From NCBI GenBank assembly GCA_949358305.1, contig OX442314.1:62073369-62133368 (forward strand): a DNA stretch of 60,000 nt, in the 5' to 3' direction. Each line of letters begins with the position of its first letter. Positions within the stretch are counted from its first letter, which is position 1. The stretch comes from Strigamia acuminata (lineage: Eukaryota; Arthropoda; Chilopoda; Geophilomorpha; Linotaeniidae). Shown here piece by piece: positions 9,520 through 20,400 of the stretch. Under the pieces are notes generated by a model. That model worked only from the letters and a program-made list of their open reading frames with translations, was not told where the DNA came from and did not search any database. The position numbers and the translations under genes are program-made.

Positions 9520-10379
9520 TCACTCCCGCACTTTGCTGTCTTGTTTATTACAATTTGGTTTAGCTGTTGTATTTATTTTTATTTGTTTTATGGTTATTTA
9601 ATGTGTTTTTGTAGCATTCAAAATGTTTTGTTGCCTAATTTCTCGTTTTGGCGCCAACTGTTTGTTTGACAACGCCGTGTCAGAATTTAGGGATGATTCT
9701 GCTTTGGTTTCTAATTAAAAAAAAAATGTTGTTTTAATTTCAATTGTAACTGCTTATTATAACGTTATTATTAGTATTTTGTAAAGGTTCATTCTTTTTC
9801 CATGTTAATAAAAAATGAAGTAACTTTCGGTGAAAAAAAAAACAGTTAAATGCGGATCAAAATTAAACACACACGAGAAGTTTAATAAACGTCCCGGCGT
9901 TTATTCGAGGCAATACGGTACATTTGTGAAACCCAACTTGGAACCCGAAAATAACGTGGGGCCGTCTGAACACCTGGATTTGAATTTTCGTCTACGCGCG
10001 CGCCGACGCATGGGGAATGCGGGGTGGGGTTCCTTCCCAGTGTTCCGAACGAGTCAATTTCACCCCGAAAATATCCCGAAATTGCTGATACATGCATTTC
10101 GAGCCAGAAATATTGATCTTCATGTAAATTTTGATTGTTTAGCTTTTTTTTGAAATTTTACAAATTTTTCTCATCTCCTGCCTTCCTCGCTCATTTAACA
10201 CCAAAATGGCCTGCATTGAGGATTTTTCCCATAATCCTTTTCACACGTATGGAGCGCAAACAGTCGCAATAAATGAAATCAGCGGAATTCGGCCTTGAGT
10301 TTGCGACGCCATCTTGAATACGAGTAACAGCACAGTATGGTGTCAATTATTCGAACTGATCGTAAGGCATGGGACAAAA
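9520..10379. other. Spacer with one short palindrome
   Basis: No gene is seen. It contains a degenerate copy of the AATAAACG palindrome near 9891-9905 followed by CGAGGCAATACGG. The rest is AT-rich, with one GC-rich patch at 10000-10035. Confidence 0.5.
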
Positions 10380-10565
10380 ATTGATTAAAAACGAACAAAC
10401 ATGATTAAAAATCAACAAAAATCGACTGAAATCGGACAATAATCAATTCAGAATGACAAATAACGATTAAAATTGGCAAAAATTGTCACAAATAGAGAAA
10501 AACCGATTAAAAATCAGCAAGAAACCAATAGAAATTGATAAAATCAAATAAAAATTAACAAATAT
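10380..10565. repeat. A-rich degenerate ~20-bp repeats
   Basis: Repeated GATTAAAAATCAACAAAAATC-like pieces on one strand, with strong A bias and no open frame. It is probably a decayed microsatellite or minisatellite. Confidence 0.55.
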
Positions 10566-11196
10566 CCATTTTGTTTGCTTTTAAACAAATTAAGAACTTT
10601 GAAAACACACGACAATTTTAAACAGTAAACACCGGGGTCAAATAAGCGCCGCTACTCGTTTAAACACCGGGGAGGTGTTAGTGAAGTGCCTCGAGTGGAG
10701 AAATTAATAAACGCTCGAGGCACCACGGTAGGCTTATTAAACACAAAATATGAAACGCTCGATCTTCAACAGGCGCACACGCCCGAGAACACCTCGGCAT
10801 GCCTCAGCACTCTCCAAGAAACGAGAAAAACCAAGGCAAAAAAAAAAAAATACACCAAAATTAGGACTAAAATCAAACACACATGGGGCCCGGAAGATTG
10901 ATAACATCCCGGCATATATTCAAGGCAGTACGCCATGTTTTTTCCACCATTTTGTAAGTTTATTTCAATATTCATAAAGTTTATTGCTTTTTGTATCATT
11001 AGTAGTATTCCCTTGTGTGATGTGGTTTTATAAATATCACACACAACTGCTTCTGCTGTTTTCTTCACGTTTATGCTTCGTGTATGCACGTGAAGCCCTC
11101 GCACATCTTTTGAGCACCTGTACACATTTGGACACGCTCAAGGTGCTACATCGCGCGCTCAAACGCACTAGATCGCGCGCGCAAACGCGCTACATC
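10566..11196. other. Spacer with CTCGAGGCAC palindrome
   Basis: Contains GTGCCTCGAG...CTCGAGGCAC (10686-10724) with an AATTAATAAACG loop, and two ACACCGGGG boxes at 10627-10675. A long antisense open frame (10766-11125) shows no family motif and is not called. Confidence 0.5.
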
Positions 11197-11204
11197 ACGC
11201 ATAT

Positions 11205-11596
11205 TAGGGATAAGAACGGACCGGGATAGGGACTGGACTGGTAATGTTTGCCCTATGCGGATACGGGACGGGACGGGATTACAGTTGCTAAATTCGTACT
11301 GCGAGGCGGAGACAATTTTCTAATTCCAGTTGTTATTTATCACTATTAAGCCTAATATTGAGCCTGATAATGCTAAAATAAAGTAAATAAACAACAACAA
11401 CAAACTCATTATTAAAAGTAAATTACACTGTATGACCAAAATATTGTTGTTTCTTTACTTTATTTTAGCATTATTAGGCCTAATATTAGGCTTAATACTG
11501 ATTTATTTCAATTATGCAATCATACGCGCGTATTACGCTAACGTAATGGACCCGGGACGGGTCGGGACCCGAAAATTGGTCCCGTTCTCATCCCTA
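11205..11596. mobile_element. hAT-type MITE (392 bp)
   Basis: Flanked by an exact 8-bp duplication ACGCATAT (11197-11204 and 11597-11604). Terminal inverted repeats are TAGGGATAAGAACGG and, inverted, TAGGGATGAGAACGG. A long internal inverted repeat (AAGCCTAATATT...AAAATAAAGTAAATAAACAA and its inverse about 100 bp later) makes most of it a hairpin. 8-bp target duplications are diagnostic of the hAT and P-like superfamilies, and the TAGGG terminus favours hAT. It carries no transposase and is non-autonomous. Confidence 0.85.
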
Positions 11597-11604
11597 ACGC
11601 ATAT

Positions 11605-12204
11605 ATATCGCAGACATATCGCGCCCACGACAAAGCACAAACCCATGGCAGTCACCAAAGAATATTTACGCCGCTTCCACGCACGTTTTATTTTCTCACA
11701 GGCCTCTACACATTTAACTTGCGCGCGCACTTGCTACGTGCTCGTGTGGTCACAATAAATACCTAATTTTCATTAAAATAACGAATGAACGAAATCACTT
11801 CAACCACACTTGCTACGGTCGACGCATCGACGGCGATTCGCATGCGTTACCCCAAATACCGATCAAAAATCGCAGAAAACACTAATCCCGACCCAAAAAC
11901 CGCCAAAATTACCCTCAACACACCCCAACAACCTTCCACCACTTAAATTACACCGGAAAAAAAACAATTTCAAACCGAAAAATCAACAAAAAAGGCCAAA
12001 AAAATATTGCAAACAAAGAGAAAAGATCAATTATCGAGGCAAATCCCCACCACAAAACAACGCATCGCCGGTAAACACTTAAGCGTACAGTGCACAACAC
12101 TACTGTTTATTTTCAATGATCCAATAAATAAAATTTGAAACAAAGTTGAGTGGAATTGTACGTTTCTTGTATATTAAAGTTTTTATTTTGTTTGTTTACA
12201 CTTA
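11605..12204. other. Gene-free spacer before copy B
   Basis: AC-rich then AT-rich sequence with no gene or structured repeat recognised. Copy B begins at 12205. Confidence 0.55.
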
Positions 12205-13297
12205 ATTTTTTTTTTCCATCATAGAATGGCGACTCGATACTTTTGTAGCTCGAATTCACTTCGTAAACGTAATCGGTGTTCATCACGCGTCAATGCGCTC
12301 GTGCAATAGTATAGGCGCGCATACGATTTGATGCGCGCAAAACTTGCAAAACTTGCACGGAATTTGGGCAATTTTTGACAATTTTCAGCAGATTTTTGCC
12401 TGTATTTGACAAATTTCAGAAGATTTTTGCCTATATTTGACAAATTTCAGAAGATTTCCTCAATCCTCAAACATTTGCTGAAATTTCTCATAAAATTTCT
12501 AAAATTAATTGAAATTTGTCTGAAATTTGTCTGCAATTTGTCAAATATTGTCAAAAATCCGTGGAAATTTGTCAAATACTGGCAAAAATCCATGTAAATT
12601 TGTCAAAAATTGCCATAATTCGGTGCAAATTGTATTAGACATTGGAAAAATTTATTTTAACGCTTCCAACGCGCCAGTAAATCGCGCGTGCACACGCGTG
12701 GATTTTTCGTCATAGTTGGATGCGCGCAAACCTCACGTAACTTGCGCCAAAATTTGGCAATTTTTGACAAATTTCAGCAGATTTTTGCCAGTATTTGACA
12801 AATTTCCACTGATTTTTGACAATATTTGACCCAACAACTGCGCCACGTTCCAGGCGCCGGTTTAGGCATTTTAGAGCCGTTTTAGACCGTTTTAGATGGC
12901 GAAAACGTTCTCTCCATCATTTTCTACCCCTGGGTGAGGTTTTCAGCGTTCATGATTGATGAAAAAGCTGTTTTCTAACTAGCTGTCCCATTGCTAGTTT
13001 TGGCGTCAGGTTTTAGCAACCTTCCGATCCGACTCTGTCGTCTGCACGACCTCCAAGACCGTTTTAGGGTTAATTTGAGTCAAATAATTCATTCTGGGGG
13101 TTGTTTTGGGTTTTTTACAAGTGTGTTTTTGTAGTTTTTATTGGTTTCAAACATTGTCAATTCTTTATACAAGTGTAACTTTCATTTCTCTGTATTTTGA
13201 GAACTTTGCATTGCAGCAAAGTTCATTTCTTGCCCCTTAATTATTGTGTAATTGTTGGTTTTCAAGCCCGTTTTTTAACAATAACTTTATTTGAAGT
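12205..13297. repeat. Duplicated segment, copy B, left part
   Basis: Matches 1-1093 at a constant offset of 12204 with no difference that I noticed. It ends with AAGT (13294-13297), the left target duplication of Gypsy A. It includes the AT-rich foldback at 12334-12844. Confidence 0.95.
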
Positions 13298-14317
13298 TGT
13301 TGTGACCCGACTGGACCGGGGTCAACGAAGAGTTTCTCTCGTGACCTCGTTTCGGGTGTAAGGGGAGCCGCAAGCGCGTCTCCCTTCCCTCAGTGCATTG
13401 ACATCTAGTCAATGGACAGGCGTCTGCCCTGAGGGAGTGGGGATGGCTCGTCCACCCCACCATTGGGTGATTCCGGTCACCTGTCAACCCCGCTTTGTGC
13501 AAAGGAATGTGCCTTGCACTGAGCGGACAGAACCAACACAACCATCAAACGAGAAACACACGTAAAACCCGTCGTCCTACAAGATCAGGCCCAAGTAAAT
13601 ATACTGGGATTGACCAAGGACAAAGGACAATTTACCGTGAGTACGTTTGGTCAGTGTCAAACTCCGCAGAGTAACCTGCGAGATAAGATTACCACACTAT
13701 TTTAGCACACCAGCTAGAAATAGTAAAAACCACTCCAGTTTAGCGAGTTGTGCAGACAAACGGTCGCACAAGCCTAAACTGCAGTAAAACCACGACGAGC
13801 GTTCCCGCCGCTGTGTGACCGCCGGGAGCCAGAAGAGTCCGCCGCTGTGTGATCGCCGGACACCACACAAAAACCTAGACAACAGCCCGAAGTAAGCCTT
13901 TTAACTAAGCATTCACTCGCGCCCGACCAGCGTGAGCCCGAAGGACCAGCCAGAGACGAGCCGAGGACGCCATATTGCCACGCCGGCCCAAGACGACACC
14001 ACGTTGCCACAACGAGGACGCCATCTTGGACACGACCGAGACAACAGACGACCTCGCCGATTCCAGCCAGCTTTCATCATACCTTTACCTTTCCATTTCC
14101 CTTCACCCATTCCGATTTACCTTTTACCTACCTTTTATATATATATATATATAAGATATATCTGTACATTGTCCCACAGAATAAATCTATATTATATTTT
14201 ACCTTTTATATCTGTGTAATCATTTCTTTGGGTAAACCGCTTGAGCAAAGCGGTAGTGAGTTAGTCGAATTAAGTAATCAACCCACGAGTTAGCGACGGT
14301 TAGAGTTGAGCGCGACA
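13298..14317 (+). repeat. Gypsy A 5' LTR
   Basis: 1020 bp, TG...CA ends, apparently identical to 31242-32261. It contains a (TA)n TATA tract at 14136-14153 and AATAAA at 14180. Two copies of CCGCCGCTGTGTGA-CGCCGG lie 34 bp apart (13804 and 13838). Two CGCCAT(A/C)TTG motifs at about 13968 and 14029 resemble YY1/Pho sites. Open frames inside it are not supported as genes. Confidence 0.96.
14136..14185 (+). promoter_or_regulatory. Gypsy A TATA tract and AATAAA signal
   Basis: A TATATATA run is followed about 30 nt later by AATAAA. Promoter and polyadenylation signals are thus compressed into 50 bp, with the transcription start presumably near 14165-14180. The 3' LTR copy at 32080-32129 would supply the polyadenylation signal. 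Confidence 0.55.
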
Positions 14318-14319
14318 CG

Positions 14320-14337
14320 TGGGGGCCTGTCCGGGAT
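14320..14337 (+). other. Gypsy A primer-binding site (tRNA-Pro-like)
   Basis: TGGGGGCCTGTCCGGGAT begins 2 nt after the LTR. It differs at two adjacent positions from the tRNA-Pro complement used by many retroviruses (TGGGGGCTCGTCCGGGAT). It marks minus-strand DNA priming. Confidence 0.82.
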
Positions 14338-14389
14338 CAAGTCGAATAACTGATTCTAACCTGTGATTACATCATACCCAAAGCAAGAA

Positions 14390-17300
14390 ATGGCAGATAA
14401 TACCCGAGTAACAGATTCCGACTCCGACGCAAACAAGAGAGCCGGCAGTCGTAAAGGCGCCGACTATCACTTGCGATCTGGAGGTCCCTTACCCAAAGCC
14501 TCAGCGCACGAAGCGAGGCAAAAACGGCGTAAGCCTAAACCCGATCGTAGAAGCGCATCCGAGGCATCGCACCCGTCTCGCACCGAGACGAGGCAGCGAT
14601 TGGACGAGACAGAGCGGGGTGAAGAGCAATCTCACTCCAAACTGCCGCGTTCTAACCGTGACGGCGAGACGAGCGGAAACGAGGTTTTATCCCGTAACCA
14701 ATCGCCTCGTCTAACGCACGACACCGAGGTGGGCAGTCCGAAAGCAGCGTCTCCGATACAAAAGACGGCCTCAAATACGACCGCTAATTCGGCACTAAAC
14801 ACGCCAATTACGCAAAGCCGCCCAGCTTCGGTCAGGTCCGAAGGACACAAGTCCAACTCATCCTCTGTCAAGCGTGTTTCGAGCCAGCCTTACAGCGTCT
14901 CGGGCACCTTGATTGATGCGATGCAATTGGCACAGGCGGAAGGAGTGAGATACACCCTTCCGACGGGGAAAATTACCGTGTACGAAACGTTACAGATCGT
15001 ACGTGCAGCTTTAAAAGCGCACAGTGTATCCCCACAAATCACCATTGTTGAAGGTGCACACGCTCAACAATTGGTTGATTCCGCTCAATTTGAAGCGGAT
15101 GCAGAGAACGAGGCTCGTCAAGCCATTCGCGAGAGACGGAGGAAGCTGGCGGAAAGAGAAGCGCAAGCTCTCGAGTACGGCAGAACCCAGCCCAATCCGA
15201 CTACTCCCGAGGAGGTAGAAATAGTTGACCGAGCCCTGAGAGCACATCGATATGCTTTCCACTCGCAACAAGAAGCAGAGCGAGCATTTATGGCCAGATT
15301 GCGACGAGATGACCCGAAATCCGTCCGCAAACCAGAGGTCAGTTCATCCGAGCTGTCCGACGAGAGCCTAGAGGGAGACCCAAAGCGCACGCCGAAGGCC
15401 AAACCCAAACCCCAGCCGGAGAGAGCAACACCAGCTACTCCGCGCAAGAGAGATGCGTCGGCCAGAGAACAACAAACTCGGCCCCGCATGCAAGCTCTCG
15501 ATTCAGCCACAAATAATGCGATAACGCGATTAATCAACGCTAATAATGCTAGGCGAAATGAAGAGCAAGCTCTCACAAGCCAACAGCATGATAATCCACA
15601 AGGGACTGAGTGGCAACAACCAGTGCCCATCCTTAAAGACGACGAGTCGTCAAGGAGACAATCGCATGATCGCACCTCTTCGCGAGAAGAAGGCAAACGC
15701 GATGAAAGACCGAAATATTTTCACTACGGAAATAGTGATTCGTCGTCAGATGGACTGGAGTCAAATGCACCCAGTCATCACGATTCGGAGAGAGGTTCCG
15801 GAGAAAGACGAAGGGAAAGAGAACGCGATGAACGCAGGGAAAGGGAACGTGACGACCGTCGTAGGGGCCGGAAAGAGTCAAACTCTTCACGGCGCAACCC
15901 GCCACGCCGCTCACCGTCTCCCGACCCCAGCTCCGACCCCTCATCCAACGACGACAGACGAAAGGAAAAATCAAGTAATCGCCGGAAGAGATCCAACTCT
16001 CCGCGCGATAGAGAGAAACGACGTCGATCGGAAAATAGCGACCACCGACGGGAGGAGTTTCAGGACCTTCCCCGACAAAGCGCGTTTACCGATTCGACGG
16101 GTCGGCAGTATACGATGGGAGAGCTTGGAAGAGCCCTACTCGGCTCGTTAAAAGCCGAGGGAATTGATCTGAGCAAACGAAACGATCGTAATCGTAACAC
16201 TGGTGACCGCGTAAAGAAAAAATACGCTGTCTCCCGACGTGACACCATGAGTGTTACCGGGAATATTAGGTGGCAATTTTATATTCAGAACCGTTTCGAC
16301 GGGTCATGGAAAGCGGGAGATCGCTTCCTTGACGAAGTAATTCGAATTAAGACTGCCACTAAAGCCACCGTAGGAGACATGCTCACCCACGGTATTGTCG
16401 AGCTAATGACAGGCTCGGCACGTGAGTGGTACCAAGGATTGAAAGGCGTCAATTGGGACGACTTTTTAATGAGATTCGACCTGCGCTACGGCGAGACACC
16501 CGAAGAGGTGAGCCGAAAGATGCGAGGTCTTCGCCAGATGCCTGGTGAAACCATAATGGATTACGACATTCGCGCCAGATTGTTGTTCGAAAAGGCCCCG
16601 ATGGAATTTCACGCCACGGGATTCAACCTTTTCTTTCTCGGCGGTTTGTCGGAATACTCGCAAAGGGTGCTACTTGAAGAAAGGGCACCGACAGGAGGTA
16701 GCTACGAGGAGATGAGCGCCTTCCTGTTCGAGAACACGATAGATATCGAGAAGAGATATTATTCCGCTTTACCAGAAGCGGAGAAAGCAGCGACCGCAAA
16801 ACGTCTCAAGTTGAGTGCGGAAAGATATGGGGCGACAGATAAGATTATGCGCCCTACTGAATATCTTAGCGGTATAATGGAGCTGGCAGAAGCTAGCGTT
16901 GGTTTGCAAATAAAAAATAAACTGACATCCACGCTGCCTTCCAACCCTTTGGCCGCCCCTAAAAAGGCACCGACAGCGTCAGCCATGCAAGCGACACTGG
17001 AGGAGGTCAAGGAGGGGGAGGAAGCCGAACAAAATGTCGGAAAATCAGACGAAAAAGAAGAAAAAGACGATTATTCGACGGACGAAGAAATACGAAGCTA
17101 TCGCGATACCTTATCAACGGGTTGCGATGAGGAAGGACCGCTAGTACATCTCATCCATCGAGATAGAGCGGTAGAAGAATTTCGCGCCAGGTTAAAACCA
17201 AATGCCGGTCGAATTCCGAAGTATTTTCGGAAAAATTACACGCCACCGTCGAAAGCAGACCCTGAAAAGAAAAAATCGACTGAAGCCCCAAGAGACAAAT

Positions 17301-17473
17301 CAAATATTCGCTGTTTCAAGTGTAACCAACCGGGCCACTACTCCAATGAGTGCCCAAGAACAGCGAAAGAAGACGCTAAGTTTGACGCGATAATGAAGCA
17401 GATGGCAGAGATTAAACTCGCCATGGCAAAAAACGAGTCAAAAAACGAGTCAGCGCAGGCGGCGAAGAAATAA
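14390..17473 (+). CDS. gag: Gypsy A Gag (SR/RE-rich, CCHC)
   Basis: 1027 residues from the first ATG (GAAATGG context); the frame extends upstream only through non-ATG codons. It would form the particle shell and bind element RNA. The N-terminal 450 residues are charged and low-complexity. Residues about 460-560 are a dense Arg/Glu/Ser stretch with RRRERERDER and SPSPDPSS segments, like SR/RE domains of splicing factors and unusual for Gag. A retrotransposon-capsid-like region follows (about 620-820, with GSAREWYQGL and a WDDF.MRFDLRY segment). A zinc knuckle CFKCNQPGHYSNEC sits near residue 974. The pol frame lies at -1 and is open across the gag stop, so Gag-Pol probably forms by frameshifting, although no classical heptamer is visible. 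Confidence 0.93.
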   Translation: MADNTRVTDSDSDANKRAGSRKGADYHLRSGGPLPKASAHEARQKRRKPKPDRRSASEASHPSRTETRQRLDETERGEEQSHSKLPRSNRDGETSGNEVLSRNQSPRLTHDTEVGSPKAASPIQKTASNTTANSALNTPITQSRPASVRSEGHKSNSSSVKRVSSQPYSVSGTLIDAMQLAQAEGVRYTLPTGKITVYETLQIVRAALKAHSVSPQITIVEGAHAQQLVDSAQFEADAENEARQAIRERRRKLAEREAQALEYGRTQPNPTTPEEVEIVDRALRAHRYAFHSQQEAERAFMARLRRDDPKSVRKPEVSSSELSDESLEGDPKRTPKAKPKPQPERATPATPRKRDASAREQQTRPRMQALDSATNNAITRLINANNARRNEEQALTSQQHDNPQGTEWQQPVPILKDDESSRRQSHDRTSSREEGKRDERPKYFHYGNSDSSSDGLESNAPSHHDSERGSGERRRERERDERRERERDDRRRGRKESNSSRRNPPRRSPSPDPSSDPSSNDDRRKEKSSNRRKRSNSPRDREKRRRSENSDHRREEFQDLPRQSAFTDSTGRQYTMGELGRALLGSLKAEGIDLSKRNDRNRNTGDRVKKKYAVSRRDTMSVTGNIRWQFYIQNRFDGSWKAGDRFLDEVIRIKTATKATVGDMLTHGIVELMTGSAREWYQGLKGVNWDDFLMRFDLRYGETPEEVSRKMRGLRQMPGETIMDYDIRARLLFEKAPMEFHATGFNLFFLGGLSEYSQRVLLEERAPTGGSYEEMSAFLFENTIDIEKRYYSALPEAEKAATAKRLKLSAERYGATDKIMRPTEYLSGIMELAEASVGLQIKNKLTSTLPSNPLAAPKKAPTASAMQATLEEVKEGEEAEQNVGKSDEKEEKDDYSTDEEIRSYRDTLSTGCDEEGPLVHLIHRDRAVEEFRARLKPNAGRIPKYFRKNYTPPSKADPEKKKSTEAPRDKSNIRCFKCNQPGHYSNECPRTAKEDAKFDAIMKQMAEIKLAMAKNESKNESAQAAKK

Positions 17474-17496
17474 TTTCTCGACCGTCTGCGCCATTC

Positions 17497-20400
17497 ATGA
17501 AGAAAAAGGGGTTTAACAAAGGGTTCGATAAGCCGCCACCAGTCAAAGAAATGGGTAGTGACATAGCTAACGCCCAAATTCAAGACAGGGCCAACAACGC
17601 TTTGCAGGTAATTACCGCAAACGCTGAGGCTGAGGCGGAAGAACCGAACCTACTGCTTGAAGAATTACCTCAAGTAGTCGAAGACACAGAAGAATTTCGT
17701 GTTTTCATGTGCAACGTGGCGGTCGAATACACCAACCGCCTATGTATGTTGCCCATGACAATAGAACGTGAAAAAATTATGGGACTACTAGACTCGGGAG
17801 CAGATCGCTCGTTCGTTTCCGAAGACATAGTAGCATCATTGGGTCTCACCGATAAGATAAAAGGCGTTAATAAAAATATACGTCTAAAAACCGCCAACGG
17901 AATGGCGCGTCCAAAAGGAGTTATATTATTGACCATGGAGTGGCTCGGAGGAGTAGAACAGCACCCTTTCCTGGTCCTGCCCACATGCGACAGAATTTTT
18001 CTGTTGGGCTTAGACCTCATGGCGTCAATGGAAATACAACCCAATCCAATAACGAAATCTTGGAATTATATCAGAAATGATAAGGAAAGACCCGCAATTG
18101 TCGTGCCACCAGCTCTTGTAAAAGAAGCGGCCGACAAGACACAGTGGGAGAAAGGCCTAAAGAAATTCGTTCAAGATTACGATTTTAAAGCATTCGTAAC
18201 AGAATTGCAACGGGACAATGTAGTGGAAACGCTTGTCGCCGACGCCGCTTTAGAATTAAACGAAGCGGCAGCCCTACGAAGGGTCCTACTTAAATATGAG
18301 GGGATCCTGTCGAAAAAACCGGGCCGAACGAATAGGGCTATTCACGAAATTAAATTGACGGATAATAAACCTATACGAGTTGCGTATAAGGGAATGAACC
18401 CGCAAAAACGTGAAATAGTGCAAAAAATGTGCCAAGAAATGCTAGACAGTGGCATTGTCTCCGAGGCCCAGGGAGAATACGCGACGCGAGTTGTGCTCGT
18501 GATGCGCCCGGGCTCGGACCCACGCCTATGCATTGATTACCGCCCATTAAACGCGGTGACAGAAATAGATCCCATACAGATGCCGTCTATCGAATCCATT
18601 TTGAGAGAGCTTAGCCCCTTTTCTTGGGTTACGACGATGGATCTGTCGAAGGGATACTGGCAAGTTGAGATGAGGCCAGAGGATAAGTTAAAAACAGCAT
18701 TTTACTCGCCAATTGGACGGTTGATGTTCAACGTCATGCCATTTGGTTTAGTGAATGCTCCCAGTACCTTTCAGAGACTAATCGAAAGCGTATTGGGTGA
18801 TATCCTGCATCAGTTTGTGTGGGCATACCTAGATGACATAGTTATTGCCTCTAAAACATTCGAAGAGCACATTGAGCACATCGACCAAGTGCTCACCCGG
18901 CTGGCAAAAGCTGGGTTACACGTGCATCCGGGCAAAAGCAAGTTCTGTCGAAAGGAGCTTGCCTTCCTGGGTTATCGCATTGGAGTCAATGGTTTAGCTA
19001 TTGGCCCCGAAAAAATCGATGCGATTAATCGTTTCCCACCACCCGAGGACGTTAAAGGTGTCCAACGGTTTATGGGAATGATAAACTTCTTCGGCAGGTT
19101 GCTACCGGGTCTAGCTGAAGTGGCAGCCCCAGTTACCGACCTCCTGAAGAATGAAAACGAATTTGTATGGTCAAATGAGTGCAACATCGCATTTAATGCG
19201 ATAAAGAGGATGCTGACGGAAGTCGGCGTAATGCCTCTACCCGACCTAAACCGGCCGTTCATATTACATACGGACGCCAGCAGAGTTGGGTTGGGAGCCG
19301 CGTTGCTTCAAACACACGTGCGCGACGGAGTCGAACAAGACCTGCCGTGCATGTTTATAAGTCGCAAACTCCAAGGCGCTGAAAAAAATTACAATGCCAC
19401 CGAGTTGGAGTGTTTGGCCGTTGTGTGGGCCATAAGGAAATTCAGAGATTATCTCGAATATACCAAATTTGTGGTCCACACAGATCATCAAGCGTTACAA
19501 TGGCTGATGAAATTAAAGGAACCAGCCGGTCGACTAGCCAGATGGCAGTTAGAACTGATGGCATGCGACTTGACCATTCAATACAAGCCCGGCAAATATA
19601 ACGTCGTGGCTGACGCTCTGTCACGGGCACCAGTGTCAGATCCAATCGACGCTGACGATGATGGCGAGGATGACTCCCGCATCATTTATTGCCCTACGAG
19701 TTGTCACCGTTGGGATTTAAGGAAGATGAATGAAATTCCCACCGCGTCTCCGGCAGATGTAAAATTCTGTGGATTTTGGACGCGGTTATACCAACCAGCT
19801 GCTGACAATTACCCAAATGCAAGGAAGGAATTTAAGCTAGAGCGGAGAATAAATGACCCGCTTCTAAGCACCTTCCACGCTCATGTCGGCGAGCAGATGC
19901 AAAGCAGTCCCCCGACAAGGGAGGAAATAATTGTGCAACAAAAATTAGACAAGAAATGTCAGGACAGAGCTAGATTCGTACTGACAGGAAAATATCCGCC
20001 CAATCTAACCAGAAGGCAGAAGCGTCGTTATGCACACGAATCCATAGATTACCTATTGGATGACGGCCTTTTAGTGAAACATCACCCAAATCACCAAGAT
20101 GACTTGAGTGAATCGGACACCGCAGTAAAGGTAGTAATACCTGCTTCCTTAATCGGTCGCGTGCTGTGGTTGTTACACGGGCACCCGCTTGCGAGCCATG
20201 CGGGAGTAAGCAGAACACTCTATCGTGCTACACAGCTTTTTCACTGGACAGGGATGAAAAAAGATATTGCTCTTTTTGTCCACCAATGTCAGCGATGTCA
20301 AGCGTGCAAGCCGAGGAGTAAATCACCATTCGAAACTATTTTCTTAGGGCCTTACGCGCCTTTTGATTGTTTAAGTGTCGATGTGATGGGCCCAAAACCC

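Noticed and set aside
10766-11125. 119-codon minus-strand frame with a hydrophobic stretch
   Set aside because: Low-complexity, crosses palindromic spacer, no homology pattern.
13774-14219. Open frames of 61-95 codons inside the Gypsy A LTR
   Set aside because: They overlap promoter and poly(A) signals, lie on both strands and show no protein features.
14632-20218. Antisense and alternate-frame open frames within Gypsy A gag and pol (for example 15118-15696 minus)
   Set aside because: Shadows of the strong coding frame caused by its codon bias; no independent motifs.
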